Assembly: GCF_003265705.1 (NCBI RefSeq)
Contig: NW_020313005.1
Span: forward strand, 16,498,109 to 16,562,108
DNA: 64,000 bases
DNA from: Callorhinus ursinus
Lineage: Eukaryota; Chordata; Mammalia; Carnivora; Otariidae
Direction: 5' to 3'
The position numbers were made by a program, and so were the translations under genes. Below are positions 11,428-22,352 of this stretch, one piece after another. The first letter of the stretch is position 1, and every line of letters starts with the position of its first letter. The notes beneath the pieces are model-generated. The model ran no database searches, had not been told where the DNA came from, and was given only the letters and a program-made list of their open reading frames with translations.

Positions 11428-12172
11428 ATTTTACAAATGATAGGATAAGCCTAAAGAAAAGAGAAAGAGATAATAAATATAAGTGTAGAAATAAACAGAA
11501 TAGAAAAATATGTTATAATTGAGACCAACAGAGTAAAAGTTATTCTTTGAAATACAAATACTGTTAAAATAGATAAACTTCTGGCAAAAGTAATCCAGAG
11601 ATAAAGAGAAAAGATAAAAATGTACACTATGAAGAATGAGGAAGACATAACTACAAATAGAATAAAGATTTAAAAGATGAGAGAATCTTATCAACAATTA
11701 TAAGTTGGACATTTAACTTAGACAAAGCAGACAAATTCCTAAAAAAAAAAAAAAACAGTAAAATTCATTCAAAAGGGATCAGTAACTAGTACAACTTATA
11801 ACTAGTAAAAAAAAAATTGAGGAAGAGGTTAAGAAACTTTTGAGAAGAAAATAGTATACCTGTATAGTTGTGTGGACAAGTTCTACAGAGAACTTACAAA
11901 AGAAGTTATTCCAATTTTACATAAGCTTTTCTGAAAATATAAAATAAGTGAAATACTCTCCAGCTCATTTTAAAAGGACATTACTCTGTTACTAAAAGTA
12001 TACTTTTGAAAAACTAAAACTTTTTTCCCTAAAAATAGAAAGAAAGAAAAATTATGGATTCATTTTATTCTTTAATATAAAAGCAAAATTGCTAAGCAAT
12101 ATATTATCAAATTGATGTACTTTAAAAAAAATCATACTATCCTATGATCAAATTGGGTTTCTCTTAGGTATT
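11428..12172 (+). repeat. Ancient L1 ORF2 relic (continuation)
   Basis: Sense ORF2 blocks in consensus order: AAAGTTATTCTTTGAAATAC near 11536, AGATAAACTTCTGGCAAAAG near 11571, GCAGACAAATTCCTAAAAA near 11728 and AAGTTATTCCAATTTTACATAAGC near 11902. Frames are broken. Confidence 0.7.
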
Positions 12173-12190
12173 CAAGAATCATTTGTTATT

Positions 12191-12410
12191 ATTATTTTTA
12201 AATATTTTATTTATTTATTTATTTGAGAGAGAGAGGGTGAGTGAGTGGGGGAGGGGCAGAGGGGATGGGAGAGGGAAAAGGAAAGAATCTCAAGCAGACT
12301 CTGTGCTGAGCATGGAACCCAATGTGGGGCTCAATCTCATGACCCTGAAATCATGACCTGAGCCAAAACCAAGAGTTGTACACTTAATCATTTGAGCCAT
12401 CCAGGCTCTC
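12191..12410 (-). repeat. CAN-SINE
   Basis: Reverse copy with a TATTTTATTTATTTATTTATTTGAGAGAG tail side and a head ending CATTTGAGCCATCCAGGCTCTC. The flanking duplications of about 18 bases, CAAGAATCATTTGTTATT (12173-12190) and CAAGAATTATTTATTATT (12411-12428), differ at two bases. Confidence 0.95.
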
Positions 12411-12428
12411 CAAGAATTATTTATTATT

Positions 12429-12624
12429 AAAAAATCTGTAATATAATTTGGATTAAAAGATGTAATTGGATAAAAGACACTAAAAGACAAAAAGACAAGA
12501 AACCTATGAACATCTCAGTGGACACATAAAGTGCTTAATACAATTTGGTACTCACTGTTAATTAAGAAAAAAAATACCATTAGGAAATTAGAAGTATATG
12601 AGAACTTCTAAAACCTAATAAAGT
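12429..12624 (+). repeat. Ancient L1 ORF2 relic (continuation)
   Basis: A-rich sense-strand sequence between a SINE and an LTR. Its order matches the ORF2 section just before the block at 13073. Weak on its own but consistent with one continuous relic. Confidence 0.5.
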
Positions 12625-13072
12625 GTGTATTAGTAAGAGTTCTGCAGAGAGGTAGTACCAATAAAATGTGTATATATAGAAGCACATTTATTATAAGGAA
12701 TTGGCTTATGAGATTGTGGAGGCTGAAGAGTCCAAAATCTGCAGGGTGAGCTGGCAGTCTGGAGAACAAAAAAGAGCTGATGTTGCAAAGGAGTCCAATG
12801 GCAATCTGCTGGAGAATTCTCTCTTACTCAAGGGATGCTGGTCTTCTTGTTCTATTCTAAGAGAGAATTCTCTCTTACTCAAGGGATGCTGGTCTTCAAC
12901 TGATTGGATGAGGCCCTCCCACATTTAGAGGACAATATGCTTTACCCAAAATCCAGTTATTTAAATGTTAATGTCATCTAAAATACCCTCACAGTAACAT
13001 ACAGAATAATGTTTGATCAAATATCTGGGCACCTTTTGGCCCAAATTGACACATAGAATTAGCCATCACAAA
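12625..13072 (-). repeat. Mammalian LTR (ERVL/MaLR-like), antisense
   Basis: Reverse-strand solitary LTR. On + it starts TGTATTAGTAAGAGTTCTGC, has TTTATTATAAGGAATTGGC, GATTGGATGAGGCCCTCCC and CAAATATCTGGGCACC, and ends TTAGCCATCACA. This is the complement of an LTR that begins TGTGATGGCTAA. No internal retroviral genes are attached. It contains a 51-base-period duplication (12812-12897). The exact subfamily is not assigned. Confidence 0.75.
12812..12897. repeat. 51-bp-period tandem duplication in LTR
   Basis: A 35-base block starting GAGAATTCTCTCTTACTCAA occurs at 12812-12846 and identically at 12863-12897, with 16 bases between. The duplication keeps open frames of 75 codons (+) and 72 codons (-), a chance result since 51 is divisible by three. 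Confidence 0.95.
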
Positions 13073-13277
13073 GAGTATCTAAAATATATAGCAAACAGAC
13101 TAAAAGACCACAACAAACATGATAGTAAATGGAAAATGTTAGAAGCATTTAGTTTAAAATTCAGATGTGATAAAAAAGCTATTACCACATATATTCAAAA
13201 TTGTATTGACAGTCCTTGTCAGTACAATGAAACAAGGGTAAAGGAATTAGAGGTATATACATTAGAAATGAGGAAAT
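13073..13277 (+). repeat. Ancient L1 ORF2 relic (continuation)
   Basis: ORF2 late region: ATATAGCAAACAGACTAAA near 13087, then CATGATAGTAAATGGAAAAT near 13119 (consensus AACATCATACTTAATGGGGAAAA). A 105-codon open frame at 13013-13330 is a mix of LTR, L1 fossil and SINE, not a gene. Confidence 0.65.
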
Positions 13278-13476
13278 GGGGAGCCTGGGTGGCTCAGTCT
13301 GTTGAACTCTTGATTCAGCTCAGGTCATGATCTCAGAGTCCTGGGATTGAGCCCTGCATTGGGTTCCATGCTCAGTGGAATCTGCTTGATTCTCTCCTTC
13401 TGCCCATCCCTCTGCTCCTCCCGCTGCTCATGCTTGCTCTCTCTCTCTCAAAAATAAATAAACAAATCTTTAAAAA
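13278..13476 (+). repeat. CAN-SINE
   Basis: Sense copy: GGGGAGCCTGGGTGGCTCAG head, CTGGGATTGAGCCCTGC B-box-like region, CT-rich body and AAAATAAATAAACAAATCTTTAAAAA tail. Inserted in the L1 relic. The target duplication is hard to fix because the flanks are A-rich. Confidence 0.9.
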
Positions 13477-13479
13477 GAA

Positions 13480-14352
13480 AGACATGAGAAAATAAGTGTC
13501 ATTAATTGCAGGTGATATCATTTACATTGAAAAAAAGCAAAGTAATCAATAGGTTAATTATTATAAGTGGGGAGAATTGGGAAAATAGTTGGATATAAAA
13601 ATAAAATATGCAAAGTCATTTGCCCTTTTGTACATTAGTGGCTAAAACCCAGAAAATATAATTAAAAAGAATATATCATTCACAATAGTATCAGGGGATA
13701 CCCAGTACCTTCAAATAAATCTATCAAAAATGTGCAAGATCTCTATGAAAAAAATTATAAGCCCTATTTAGAAATATTGAAGAAATTCTAAATAATTGGA
13801 AAAATACACCATATCCATGGGTAAAAAGGCAATACTATGTAGTATCAATTCTCAAACTCACCTGGAGATTCAATACAATTCAATTCAAATGTCAACAGGG
13901 TATTTAATGGATCTTGATAAGATTTTTCTAGAAATCTGAATGTTTGATAAAAAGATATGATTGAAGAGATGAATTACAATGAAAAACTTGGCCTACACAT
14001 CATTTATTTAGAAAAGATGTATTATGAAAGTGTGATAATTTAGACGGTTATAGTATTGACAGAATTGAATAGAAAGTCCAGGAATAGACCCATGCATACA
14101 TAGAACTTTGATATAAGACAGAGATGTTGTGTCAAAAGATTTTTAAAATTTTAATTAAAATACTCAATATTGATAAGAACAAATATAAAATTAGATCCCT
14201 ACCTCACATGGTAAAACAAAAATCAACTTCATAGTGATTAAGCACTTCAATATATAAAACATAAAACTTTGAAACTCCTTGTAGAAAATATGGGTGAATA
14301 TGTTTTGGACTACAGGGAAGTATTTTTTTAAGACATAGAGAACATTTCTATA
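13480..14352 (+). repeat. Ancient L1 ORF2 relic: C-terminal region
   Basis: Clear late ORF2 order: GGATATAAAAATAAAATATGCAAA near 13591, ATCATTCACAATAGTATCA near 13675, CAAGATCTCTATGAAAAAAATTATAA near 13735, AATAGACCCATGCATACATAG near 14083 and AGAAAATATGGGTGAATAT near 14283. Frames are broken throughout. Confidence 0.8.
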
Positions 14353-14364
14353 AAAACATTGTTG

Positions 14365-14573
14365 GGGCGCCTGGGTGGCTCAGTCAGTTAAACATGGGAC
14401 TCTTGGTTTCAGCTCAGGTCATGATCTCAGGGTCATGAGATCAAGCCACAAGTTGGGCTCCATGCTCAGCACCAAGTCTGCTTGAGATTCCCTCTCCCTT
14501 TCCCTCTGTCCCTCCCCCTGCTCATACTCTCTCTCTATCTAAAATAAATAAATTCTTTAAAACAAAACAAAGC
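14365..14573 (+). repeat. CAN-SINE
   Basis: Sense copy with head GGGCGCCTGGGTGGCTCAG and tail AAAATAAATAAATTCTTTAAAACAAAAC. A perfect 12-base target duplication AAAACATTGTTG flanks it at 14353-14364 and 14574-14585. Confidence 0.95.
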
Positions 14574-14585
14574 AAAACATTGTTG

Positions 14586-15060
14586 AATTGACCTAGTGAT
14601 TCTACTCCTTCAGTCTATACCCAAGCAAAACTCAGTCACATGCATAATACAGGAAATGTTTAAAAGTGTTTAGCACTGTTCACAGTGGCAAAAGCTAGAA
14701 ACACCTCAAATGTGTATCGTCAGGAGAATGGCGAAGCAAACCATTGTTTAGTCACACAATATAATATACAAAAACCTAAACAAATGTAGTAGAGAACATG
14801 GACGAATTTTAGCAATAAATATCAAGTGAAAAGAGTGAATTTCAAATTATAACATATCGACTCATAGATCTTATAATCACATATAAAAAAGAAAGCAATT
14901 AAATGATTAATATGGAATCCAGAATGTGGTTTCCTTGGATGATGCAAGGTAAAGGCATGGGGACTACCATGTAATTACATACAGATTATTGTAAAGGTCC
15001 TATCTTTGGTTTTTGGTCCTAGGTTCATGTGTACTTACTATATTATTAGAAATGTCTTTT
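14586..15060 (+). repeat. Ancient L1 relic: ORF2 end and 3' UTR
   Basis: It starts with GAATTGACCTAGTGATTCTAC, then TTCACAGTGGCAAAAGCTAG near 14679 and TGGTTTCCTTGGATGATG near 14927, matching the end of L1 ORF2 and the 3' UTR. This closes an L1 relic of roughly 5 kb that begins near 9180. Confidence 0.75.
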
Positions 15061-15149
15061 TTTCTTAGTCAATTATGAAAATGTCTTTCTGCCTAATTTT
15101 ACTCTGGTCAATCCTGGTGCAGACATAGTTAGTTAGTTAAAGTTGTGTT

Positions 15150-15207
15150 ACTTACTTATTGCAGCATAAACACTACACCCAAAGTTTGAGGTTTAAACCA
15201 ATAATAA
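15150..15207 (-). repeat. MLT1-like LTR fragment (left part)
   Basis: TTACTTATTGCAGCATAAACAC followed by GTTTGAGGTTTAAACCA resembles the complement of an LTR 3' end (TTGCTGCATAACAAATTACC, then GGCTTAAAACA). The same element continues after the SINE at 15208. Confidence 0.5.
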
Positions 15208-15390
15208 GGGCACCTGGGTGGCTCAGTCGGTTAAGCATCTATCTTTGGCTCAGGTCATGACCTCAGGGTCCTGGGATCAAGTCCCGCATCTGACTCCCTG
15301 CTCAGCTGGGAGCCTGCTTCTCCATCTCCCTCTGGCCCTCCCACTTGTGCTCTCTCTGTCTCTCAAATAAATACAATGTTAAAAAAAAAT
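15208..15390 (+). repeat. CAN-SINE
   Basis: Sense copy with a well-kept head GGGCACCTGGGTGGCTCAG, GGGATCAAGTCCCGC B-box-like motif and CTCAAATAAATACAATG tail plus poly-A. Short target duplication AATAATAA at 15200-15207 and 15391-15398. It splits the MLT1-like LTR. Confidence 0.95.
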
Positions 15391-15398
15391 AATAATAA

Positions 15399-15560
15399 TT
15401 GTTATTTGTCCCAGTTTCTGTGGGTCAGCAATTCAGACAGATTACAGTGAGGATGGCTTACATCTGTTGCATGGTGCCTAAGGACTCAGGTGGAAGACTC
15501 AAAATCAGTTGATATCTAGAGCATTAAGGGCTGTTGTTGTCATTGCTGTGGTCTGTTTGG
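15399..15560 (-). repeat. MLT1-like LTR fragment (right part)
   Basis: GTTTCTGTGGGTCAGCAATTC near 15413 and the following TGGCTTACATCTG section match the complement of the same old LTR type that is seen more completely at 48549. Confidence 0.55.
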
Positions 15561-17076
15561 TAGGATGTTTATCTTAGTTACTCCTTACAAGAAGGAAGGC
15601 AAGTTTCAATAAATAAATGGTTCATTTAGATCTAAGAGGAATAAAGTAAGAGTGAACGACTGGGCTCTTACATTCAATGGTTATTGAGGTTAAAACTCCC
15701 AGTTCTTAAATTGTCTTTCTATCTAACATAAAGTAGCTGAACCAACAATCCCATCTCTATAGTTTGATACAGTCTGTGCAAAGACTGAGGGAAAAAAACA
15801 ACCAAAGTGTGTAGATAACTCTAAAAACAATAATTTAATTTTGTCTCTAAGCCCCAACAAGAACAACTGGTAGGAAACAGACACAATCAAGTCTTCACTT
15901 TTCCTTCTTATGGTCCCCAGGAGGCATTTTATTCTCCATCTTGATGCTTGTGATCTTTTCCTATATATATTCCTTGAAGTTCATGCCCTTGGGCTAGCCA
16001 CATTCTGTAAACAATGTTTCTTCACACATGCTCAACAACGTGGGCCAACCTTGTGCAGTGAGACTTGGCCCTTGTGTCTTGGAGCACATTGCTTTTTACC
16101 TTGGGACTAGGGATTATCATTATATGTTTTCCCAACAGTTTGTCTTTCATCAGAGTTGGATTGGAGAACATTTGCATAACACTGATAGATTGACCCAAAA
16201 GTATCCTTGCCCTGAGATAATCAGGCATGATCTTAAGACAAAATGCAGACATCATTATTCTCTCCTACTTTAGTTGGATTCTAGATTCATGCCACTTTTT
16301 TCCCACTCATGCACTCACCTGGTTCAAGGGCCCTTTTTCCTGACCAATTATCAGCCACTGTGATCCTTTTGACTATTTTGCTTAAAGGATCATGGGACAC
16401 TCAAAAATAGAAATTCATTTTGACTACCAGGACATACCAATTTTATGTTGGTGTGAAATATCCCTGAGTTCTTCTGGTTTTCAACTAATATCATATTGGG
16501 GAATCTTGAATTTCAACTTGAATGCTGTATTCAATTACTTTATAAATCTAGTTGTGGAGCTCTTGGTATGCCTCTGAACAATTCTTGGCCTGCCTTGATT
16601 CATCCTTTTTCAATTTGCTGACTAGAACCAAAACTTTTTAAGGCTCCTACACCCTTAATTCCATGATCATTACCAAAGATAATGATAAATGATAATGTTT
16701 CAGTGTTAATGAGGGAGTAAATAGCATGTTAATGATGTTTGCAGATGTATCTAAATTAGGAGAAGTTGTTAACACCAGAAAGAAAATACGGAAAGTTCTA
16801 AAGAAGTAGAAGTACACAGAGGAAAAAACAAACATGAAAACAAATTAAGATTCAACTAACATAATATATATTCTTGTAATGAACAAAGATGTAATGGAAA
16901 AGAATCAACTACTGTCCTGGAGACCTGAAGAAAGGAAAGAACAGCAAAGGCTATCTAAAGAGGATTTTACCCATGGCTGGAATTAATTCCAAGGATTTTA
17001 TACTAAGAACTGTCAAAAGTATCCTTACTTCTCTGACCACTGTTGTCTTGGTAAATGTTAACAAGTGGATTTCTGA
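15561..17076. other. Unassigned non-coding DNA (about 1.5 kb)
   Basis: I see no gene, RNA or named repeat. Open frames at 15910-16273 on both strands overlap each other and have no recognisable domains. Confidence 0.4.
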
Positions 17077-17152
17077 CAAAAAGAAGAAAGAAAAAAGAAA
17101 AGAGAAAGAAAGAAAGAAAGAAAGAAAGAAGAAAAAGAAAAAAAGGAAAAAA
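17077..17152. repeat. (GAAA)n purine microsatellite
   Basis: A pure purine tract of AAAG and AAG units. The lysine- and glutamate-rich open frame over it (16973-17176) is a translation of the repeat and not a gene. Confidence 0.95.
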
Positions 17153-17238
17153 TTATGTATGTACACAGACACATGATTATTATAACATTTGCTGACATAG
17201 AGGACGTGTAGAACACTATTTACAAATAACTAATATAT

Positions 17239-17450
17239 GGGGTGCCTGGGTGGCTCAGTCCGTTGAGCATCTGATTCTTGGTTTCGGCTCAGGTCATGAT
17301 CTCAGAGTCATGAGATCAAGCTCCATGTCAGGCTCCCCACTCAGTACAGAGTCTACTTGAGATTCTCTCTCCCTCTCCCTCTCCCTCTGCCCCTCCCCTA
17401 TGCTCATGCTCTCTCTTTGTAAAATAAATAATTAAATCTTTAAAATAAAA
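17239..17450 (+). repeat. CAN-SINE
   Basis: Sense copy with head GGGGTGCCTGGGTGGCTCAG and tail GTAAAATAAATAATTAAATC. The flanks ACAAATAACTAATATAT (17222-17238) and ACAAATAATGAATATAA (17451-17467) are a near-perfect duplication. Confidence 0.95.
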
Positions 17451-17467
17451 ACAAATAATGAATATAA

Positions 17468-18280
17468 TACTCTTTATTGTAAATTTGATATAAACAATTC
17501 TCAGGGAATACTTCCTTTGATTTTTGCCAAATTCTTATACCTATAGCCCATCTATGGGCAAGAATAGTTCCAAATTGATGTTGGGTGATATTTTCCTTGA
17601 CATTAAATAAGATGAAAGTAAAATAGCAAAGATGTATGTCAGAATTTCTTTTGTCTGTCAATGACTTAAGCAACATTTTTTGCTGAACCAAATAATACTC
17701 TGACTACTCAAAGAATATTTCCTCCATTTTTTGTGTGTTATTCACAATATGATGGTTGTAGACATAACAGGCTTTTAAGTTTAATCTCTATAATTAACAT
17801 TTTCTCCGTCGCTTTCTTAAGTCTAGGTAATCAACAAAGCAATTAATCAAGACTTGACTTGTAGTATTTGCTGATTTCCATGGTTTAAATACTCTCACTA
17901 TGGACAATTTCAAGCTACCAACCTGCTGTCACTGAACATGAACTTGGGAAGAGATACACAGTAGCATACCAGTATATAGGGTTGTTACCATATAGAGAAA
18001 AGAGTTATAAATAACTTTAAGAGTATAGATAACAGACAGAAAAATGTGGTAAAATGATGGAGGTTATGGCTTTTGTGTATTCATTGCCTTTTAAAACATT
18101 ATTTTGTTGAAAGTTTATGTAATTTAATTTTTAATAATAGCCGTATTTAATAGCTGACTCCTAAAATTTCTGAAACTTTAACAGCTGACTCATCAGTCAG
18201 TATGAACAGGCTCTAGCACCTCCCACTCAGTGCTTTTATTCCTGAGACTTGGGCCTAATGTCTAGTTTGTGCTGGAAATT
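17468..18280. other. Unassigned non-coding DNA
   Basis: No gene or named repeat is recognised. An AT-rich stretch near 18060-18160 has AATTTAATTTTTAATAATAG. Confidence 0.4.
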
Positions 18281-18284
18281 ATAG

Positions 18285-18980
18285 CATTCACAAATTCAAC
18301 ATGTTCAAAATGAAACTTACCTACTTTTTGCCAATGATGACTTTTATTCCCTCATCCACCCAACTGCACAAGCTAGAAACATGGAAAACTTTAAGACCCC
18401 ATCTTCCTCAGTTCTAAACATCACCAATCACCAATTCCTATATATGTTGCTTCTGAAATAGCTCTTGAATTTTTGTCCTTCCTAGTCCTCATCATCTTGT
18501 CTAAATTATTACTAGACTAACCCTTCCTTCATAAATCTCCCATGTTATTCTAGAACAGTGCTTGGCCTGCTTCAAAACTGGTACAGATCAATGTAATCAT
18601 TAGGTGATTACCCTATTACTCTGCTATGGCAGGAGTTGAGTGTATTTCCTGTCTTTCTTGTTCATCTCCTGCCATTTTTCACCTCGCTCCATGTTCCTGT
18701 CTTCCTCACTCCATACCTCTGATGACATATTCCGGAGGCAGTGCTCTTAATTCAAGTAGTTCTTTGCCTAGTATGTTCTACTCACTCCCCTCCACCAGAA
18801 TAAATTGCATTTGTTTGTCAGGGAGCAACTCAAATGTAAAGCTTCACCTGGCTTTCTGAAAAAGAGTTACTTATTTCCTCCTCTGTACCCCTGTTACCAT
18901 TTGTTTACATTTTTCTTAAATAATATATACAACACACTTTACACAAGACATAGCAGGTAGTGAATATTCAGTTGGTGGTT
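18285..18980 (+). repeat. LINE-2 (L2) relic
   Basis: Sense L2: AATTCAACATGTTCAAAATGAAAC near 18294 (consensus AACTTAACATGTCCAAAAC), and near 18900-18960 the 3' block TGTTTACATTTTTCTTAAA and ACATAGCAGGTAGTGAATATT. The 77-codon open frame at 18626-18859 is inside this relic. Confidence 0.65.
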
Positions 18981-19002
18981 TCTCCTCCAATTTCCTCGTG
19001 GC

Positions 19003-19192
19003 AAGGACATGGATTTTAGAATGGCTAGCTCTGTGATTTGGGGTAAATTATACAACCTCTTTATGTTTCAGTTTCTTCATCTGTAAAATGGAAATAATGA
19101 TTTTCTCTTTTAGAGCCAGAGATACAAATATCTGAAATAAATCAGATATTGTTGATAAAGCATCAGGTCCATTTTAAGTACCCAATACATGT
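19003..19192 (+). repeat. MIR SINE
   Basis: MIR core in sense: GTGATTTGGGGTAAATTATACAACCTC, then GTTTCAGTTTCTTCATCTGTAAAATGG, then a 3' part ending ACCCAATACATG. The core is well kept for a MIR. Confidence 0.85.
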
Positions 19193-19194
19193 CA

Positions 19195-19380
19195 GTTCTC
19201 TTTCTTTCCAACTCCATTTTTTCATTCCATATATTAATTATTTGTGCTCATGTGCCACTTATAAGAGTATGAGTTTCTTGGGTGCTGAGACCATCCTTAC
19301 TTACTTTTCTGTTCTTCACGCTGACCTAGCATAAACCTTGGAACATGGTGCAAGTTCAGTGACTACGAGATGAATAAAAA
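19195..19380 (+). repeat. L2 3' end
   Basis: GAGTATGAGTTTCTTGGGTGC and CCTAGCATAAACCTTGGAACATGG, then TGCAAGTTCAGTGACTACGAGATGAATAAA, match the L2 3' UTR (gene-end block plus GTGAATGAATAAA-like tail). It may be a second L2 copy after the MIR. Confidence 0.55.
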
Positions 19381-19922
19381 GGGGGTATGTCTTAGATTTC
19401 CCTATGCTTACTGGATTTAGCATGAGCAATCTAGGAATTTGAGGGCAACTTAGTTCATGAAATGAACCAATCACATAGTAATAAGTAAGCATCTACTATG
19501 GGCAGAATATGAAAGAAACCTAAGACATAGCAATCGTTTTAAGTGAGTTTATGGTATAAGTTGGGAGACAATATATCTCTGTATGAAACTTTAGACAATA
19601 TGATGAAAAATACTTGATAAGATCTTTCCTGTGCAAATTCTTCACTATGAACAGAATGTCTAGTAGAATATAAGAGACAGGAAATTTCTCTGGGGGACAA
19701 GACATTCAGACATTAGTGGAGGAGGTAGAATTTTAGGGACTATGAGTGCTAAGATTAGGTGAAGTAAATAAATTCTAAGCAGATATTGCTGGTTCTTGAA
19801 CAAAAATATGGCATAATGAAAATTCATTAAACAAATTAACATGTCCAAGTTCTGCACAAGTCTGAAGGAATTAGCTATTTGGGAGGGAGTTTTCATTTAA
19901 AAAACAAACAAAACTGAATATT
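19381..19922. other. Unassigned non-coding DNA
   Basis: No feature is recognised in this stretch. Confidence 0.4.
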
Positions 19923-20274
19923 ATAAGCTGAATTGTGTGCCTCAAAATTCATGTTGAAATTATAGCCTCAGTACCTCAGAATGTGATTGTATTGGAGACA
20001 AGGTCTTTAAAGAGGTAATTAAGTAAACTGATGTCATATAGGTGGGCCCTAATCCATATGGCTGGAGCCGTCATAGGAAGAAGAGATTAGGACACAGCAC
20101 AGGCGGAGGGAAGACCCGGTGAGGACATTGAGAAGGTAGTCATCTGCAAGCCCACTCAGTTGAACACTTTGATCTTGGACTTCCAGCCTCCAGAACTATG
20201 AGAAAATAAATTTCTGTTGTTCAATCCACCCTGACTGTTACTTGTTATGGTAGATCAGGCAGACTCATACACTG
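19923..20274 (+). repeat. MLT1-type MaLR LTR
   Basis: Old solitary LTR in sense: GCTGAATTGTGTGCCTCAAA, CAGTACCTCAGAATGTGA, GGTGGGCCCTAATCCATATG, GATCTTGGACTTCCAGCC and CTCCAGAACTATGAGAAAAT (polyadenylation-region block). No internal retroviral sequence is attached. Confidence 0.9.
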
Positions 20275-20484
20275 AGCAAAGTTGACAGCAATAAGAATGG
20301 AAGAAGTGAGTCTTAGGTTCACTGCAGAGGAACCATGAGAAGGACCCATGAAATACTGGGATTTAGGGGTCAGCATTTAGGACTTACACCATAGCAAACC
20401 CAGCTGGAGGGCTGTGACCCTCCCAGCTCCCTTTCAGTATGTTCTGTTTACTTCCTGACACCCTCCAGCATTCTACTCCTCCCT
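20275..20484. other. Unassigned short gap
   Basis: No feature is recognised between the LTR and the L2-like block. Confidence 0.35.
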
Positions 20485-20755
20485 CTCCAACCACCCCTTG
20501 TTTTGCATTCTTTGAGAAATCTGCCTAGCTTTTCACATGCCCCTGTCAACCCTCCTTGTAGGATAACTTGTTCCCTGTCTCATTACCCTTGGTATTGACT
20601 TCACCACAGTCTGTAGTCTACAGGTCTGTCTCCCAGCTAGTCATGAGCTCCCGATGGTTGGGGTCAGTTTTAGGTATATTTATAGATCTAGAGCCAAATA
20701 CAACATTTGACATGTAACGAGTGCTTAATACATATTTTCTGGCTAAGGCTACACT
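20485..20755 (+). repeat. L2-like 3' end
   Basis: Pattern of a pyrimidine-rich upstream section, then CATGAGCTCCCGATGGTTGGGG near 20642 and ACATTTGACATGTAACGAGTGCTTAATACA near 20702, which resembles an L2 3' UTR end (AGCTCC...GGG, then GCACATAGTAGGTGCTCAATAAA). Confidence 0.5.
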
Positions 20756-21184
20756 TGGTTTATGCCTCAATCTCCAGAAAAACTTAATCTTGATATTGCA
20801 TTATACCTTGACATATGCTTTTAATACTTTATATGTTCTTTAGTGGAATAGAAAATCAACATTTTTGGCTGGTTTATTTCTTCATATTGTTGTTCCATTG
20901 TGCCCTTCCTCCTCCTGCTTCTCCACTGCGTCCACTAGACAAACCAGGCTATAAAATCACTGATGGTGGAGTTTGTTGTTTCTTTATCTCTGCCGTCTTG
21001 CCCCTGCCACCTCTCTGAATCAAGAATTCTGCCCCAGAGTTGGCTGCTCTTGGTGCCATCAGGCAAATGCAAAATGAATTCACAAGGGCTGGGCTTTGAG
21101 AGTTTTCCTTCCAATCTCTTGTTTACAGAGTTTGAGAGACAGAACTCTTTTTGAAACTGTAGTCGCATGAAAGGGTATGTGATC
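20756..21184. other. Unassigned non-coding DNA
   Basis: Overlapping short open frames occur on both strands at 20935-21186 without recognisable domains. No repeat is named. Confidence 0.4.
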
Positions 21185-21650
21185 ATTCAATTAACATTTG
21201 CTGGGATACTGTTATGGGAGCTGGAGATACAGGGAGAAAAGGAGCCTGTTCTCAAGGAGCTCATGGTCAAGGAGATGATGACAATAGGGCACCAGGTGCT
21301 AAAACAACAGTGTTAAGAACAGTGTGTCAGGCACCTGACACATTAAAGCCTGCTCAGAGCAGGTAAGGTCTGTACAGGACACTCTTGAGGGAGAAGTCAG
21401 AGTTAGTCAAGTTTGATTGGACTAGAGAAAACGTTGTACTGGTAGAGATGGAGTAGGTAACTAAGCCTAGCCAAATTATAAAGAAACTTTTATCCCTGTA
21501 AAGAGATTTAAGCCATTAAAGAGTTTTAAAGGGGGGTAGGGGATTATTATGTTCAGAATGAAATTTTAAAAAGCTCTCTGTAGCTGCTGGGTCTAGTGGA
21601 TCAATTACAGAAAGAGACTAGAAGCAGGGAGATCAGAGATCGGTTTTTAT
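21185..21650 (-). repeat. LINE-2 (L2) relic, antisense
   Basis: Complement of L2: GATCATTCAATTAACATTTGCTGGGA at the left edge, GGAGCTGGAGATACAGGGAG near 21216, TTAAGCCATTAAAGAGTTTTAAAG near 21508, and GAAGCAGGGAGATCAG near 21621. These follow the antisense consensus order. Confidence 0.7.
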
Positions 21651-21720
21651 TTTATCTTGAAAATAAAGGAGAAATTTCTTAGATTTCTTTTATTTCCATG
21701 GCAGTCGTTTGCATGGTGGT

Positions 21721-22252
21721 GTATTAGTTTTCTATTACTGCAAATTACCTCAAACTTAGTGGCTTAAAACAACACAGATTTATTATCTTACATTTCTATA
21801 GGTCAGGAGCCTGGTATGGGTCTCAAATGAGCTAAAGTTAAGGTATAGACAGACTGTGCTCTTATCTAGAGGCTTTAGGAGAGACTCATCTTTATTGTTT
21901 ATTCAAGCATTGGCTGGATTAACATTTTAAGTGTGGCCATACATTTTTAAGACTGAGGTTTCTGTATCTTGCTGACTGTCAGCCAGGGGTCACCATTAGT
22001 TCCTAGAGGCCTGTCTTAGCACATGGGTCTGTATGTCTCAGAGAAGCAAAGGGTTGTCAAATCCTTTTCATTATGCCATCTCTCTGATTCAACCAGGAAA
22101 GTTTCTCTGATTTTAAGGATTCTGTGATTACATTGAGCCTGCCTGAATAATCCAGAAGAATCTCCCCATCTCAAGATCTAAGGTAACATATTCACAGGTT
22201 CCAGGGATTAGGACATGGAAATTTTTGAGGAGCCATTTTTCTGCATACCACA
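21721..22252 (-). repeat. MLT1-type MaLR LTR, antisense
   Basis: On + it begins GTATTAGTTTTCTATTACTGC and has CTTAGTGGCTTAAAACAACAC, CATTGAGCCTGCCTGAATAATCC, GGTAACATATTCACAGGTTCC and the end TTTCTGCATACCACA. This is the full complement of an LTR of the kind starting TGTGGTATGCAG. No internal region is attached. Confidence 0.85.
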
Positions 22253-22352
22253 GGTGGTGGTGACCTTCTGTCTCTTCATCCTGGTTGACTCTCATTGCCT
22301 GTAACACTCTTTTGGCTCTTGGTGCCTACTTCTTGATTGCTCTCTCTAAATC

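Noticed and set aside
13013..13330. 105-codon open frame
   Set aside because: It is a composite of LTR end, L1 relic and SINE.
16973..17176. Lysine/glutamate-rich open frame
   Set aside because: It translates the GAAA microsatellite.
19923..20274. MLT1 LTRs considered as part of an intact endogenous retrovirus
   Set aside because: No internal gag, pol or env sequence lies beside any LTR in the window; they are solitary relics.
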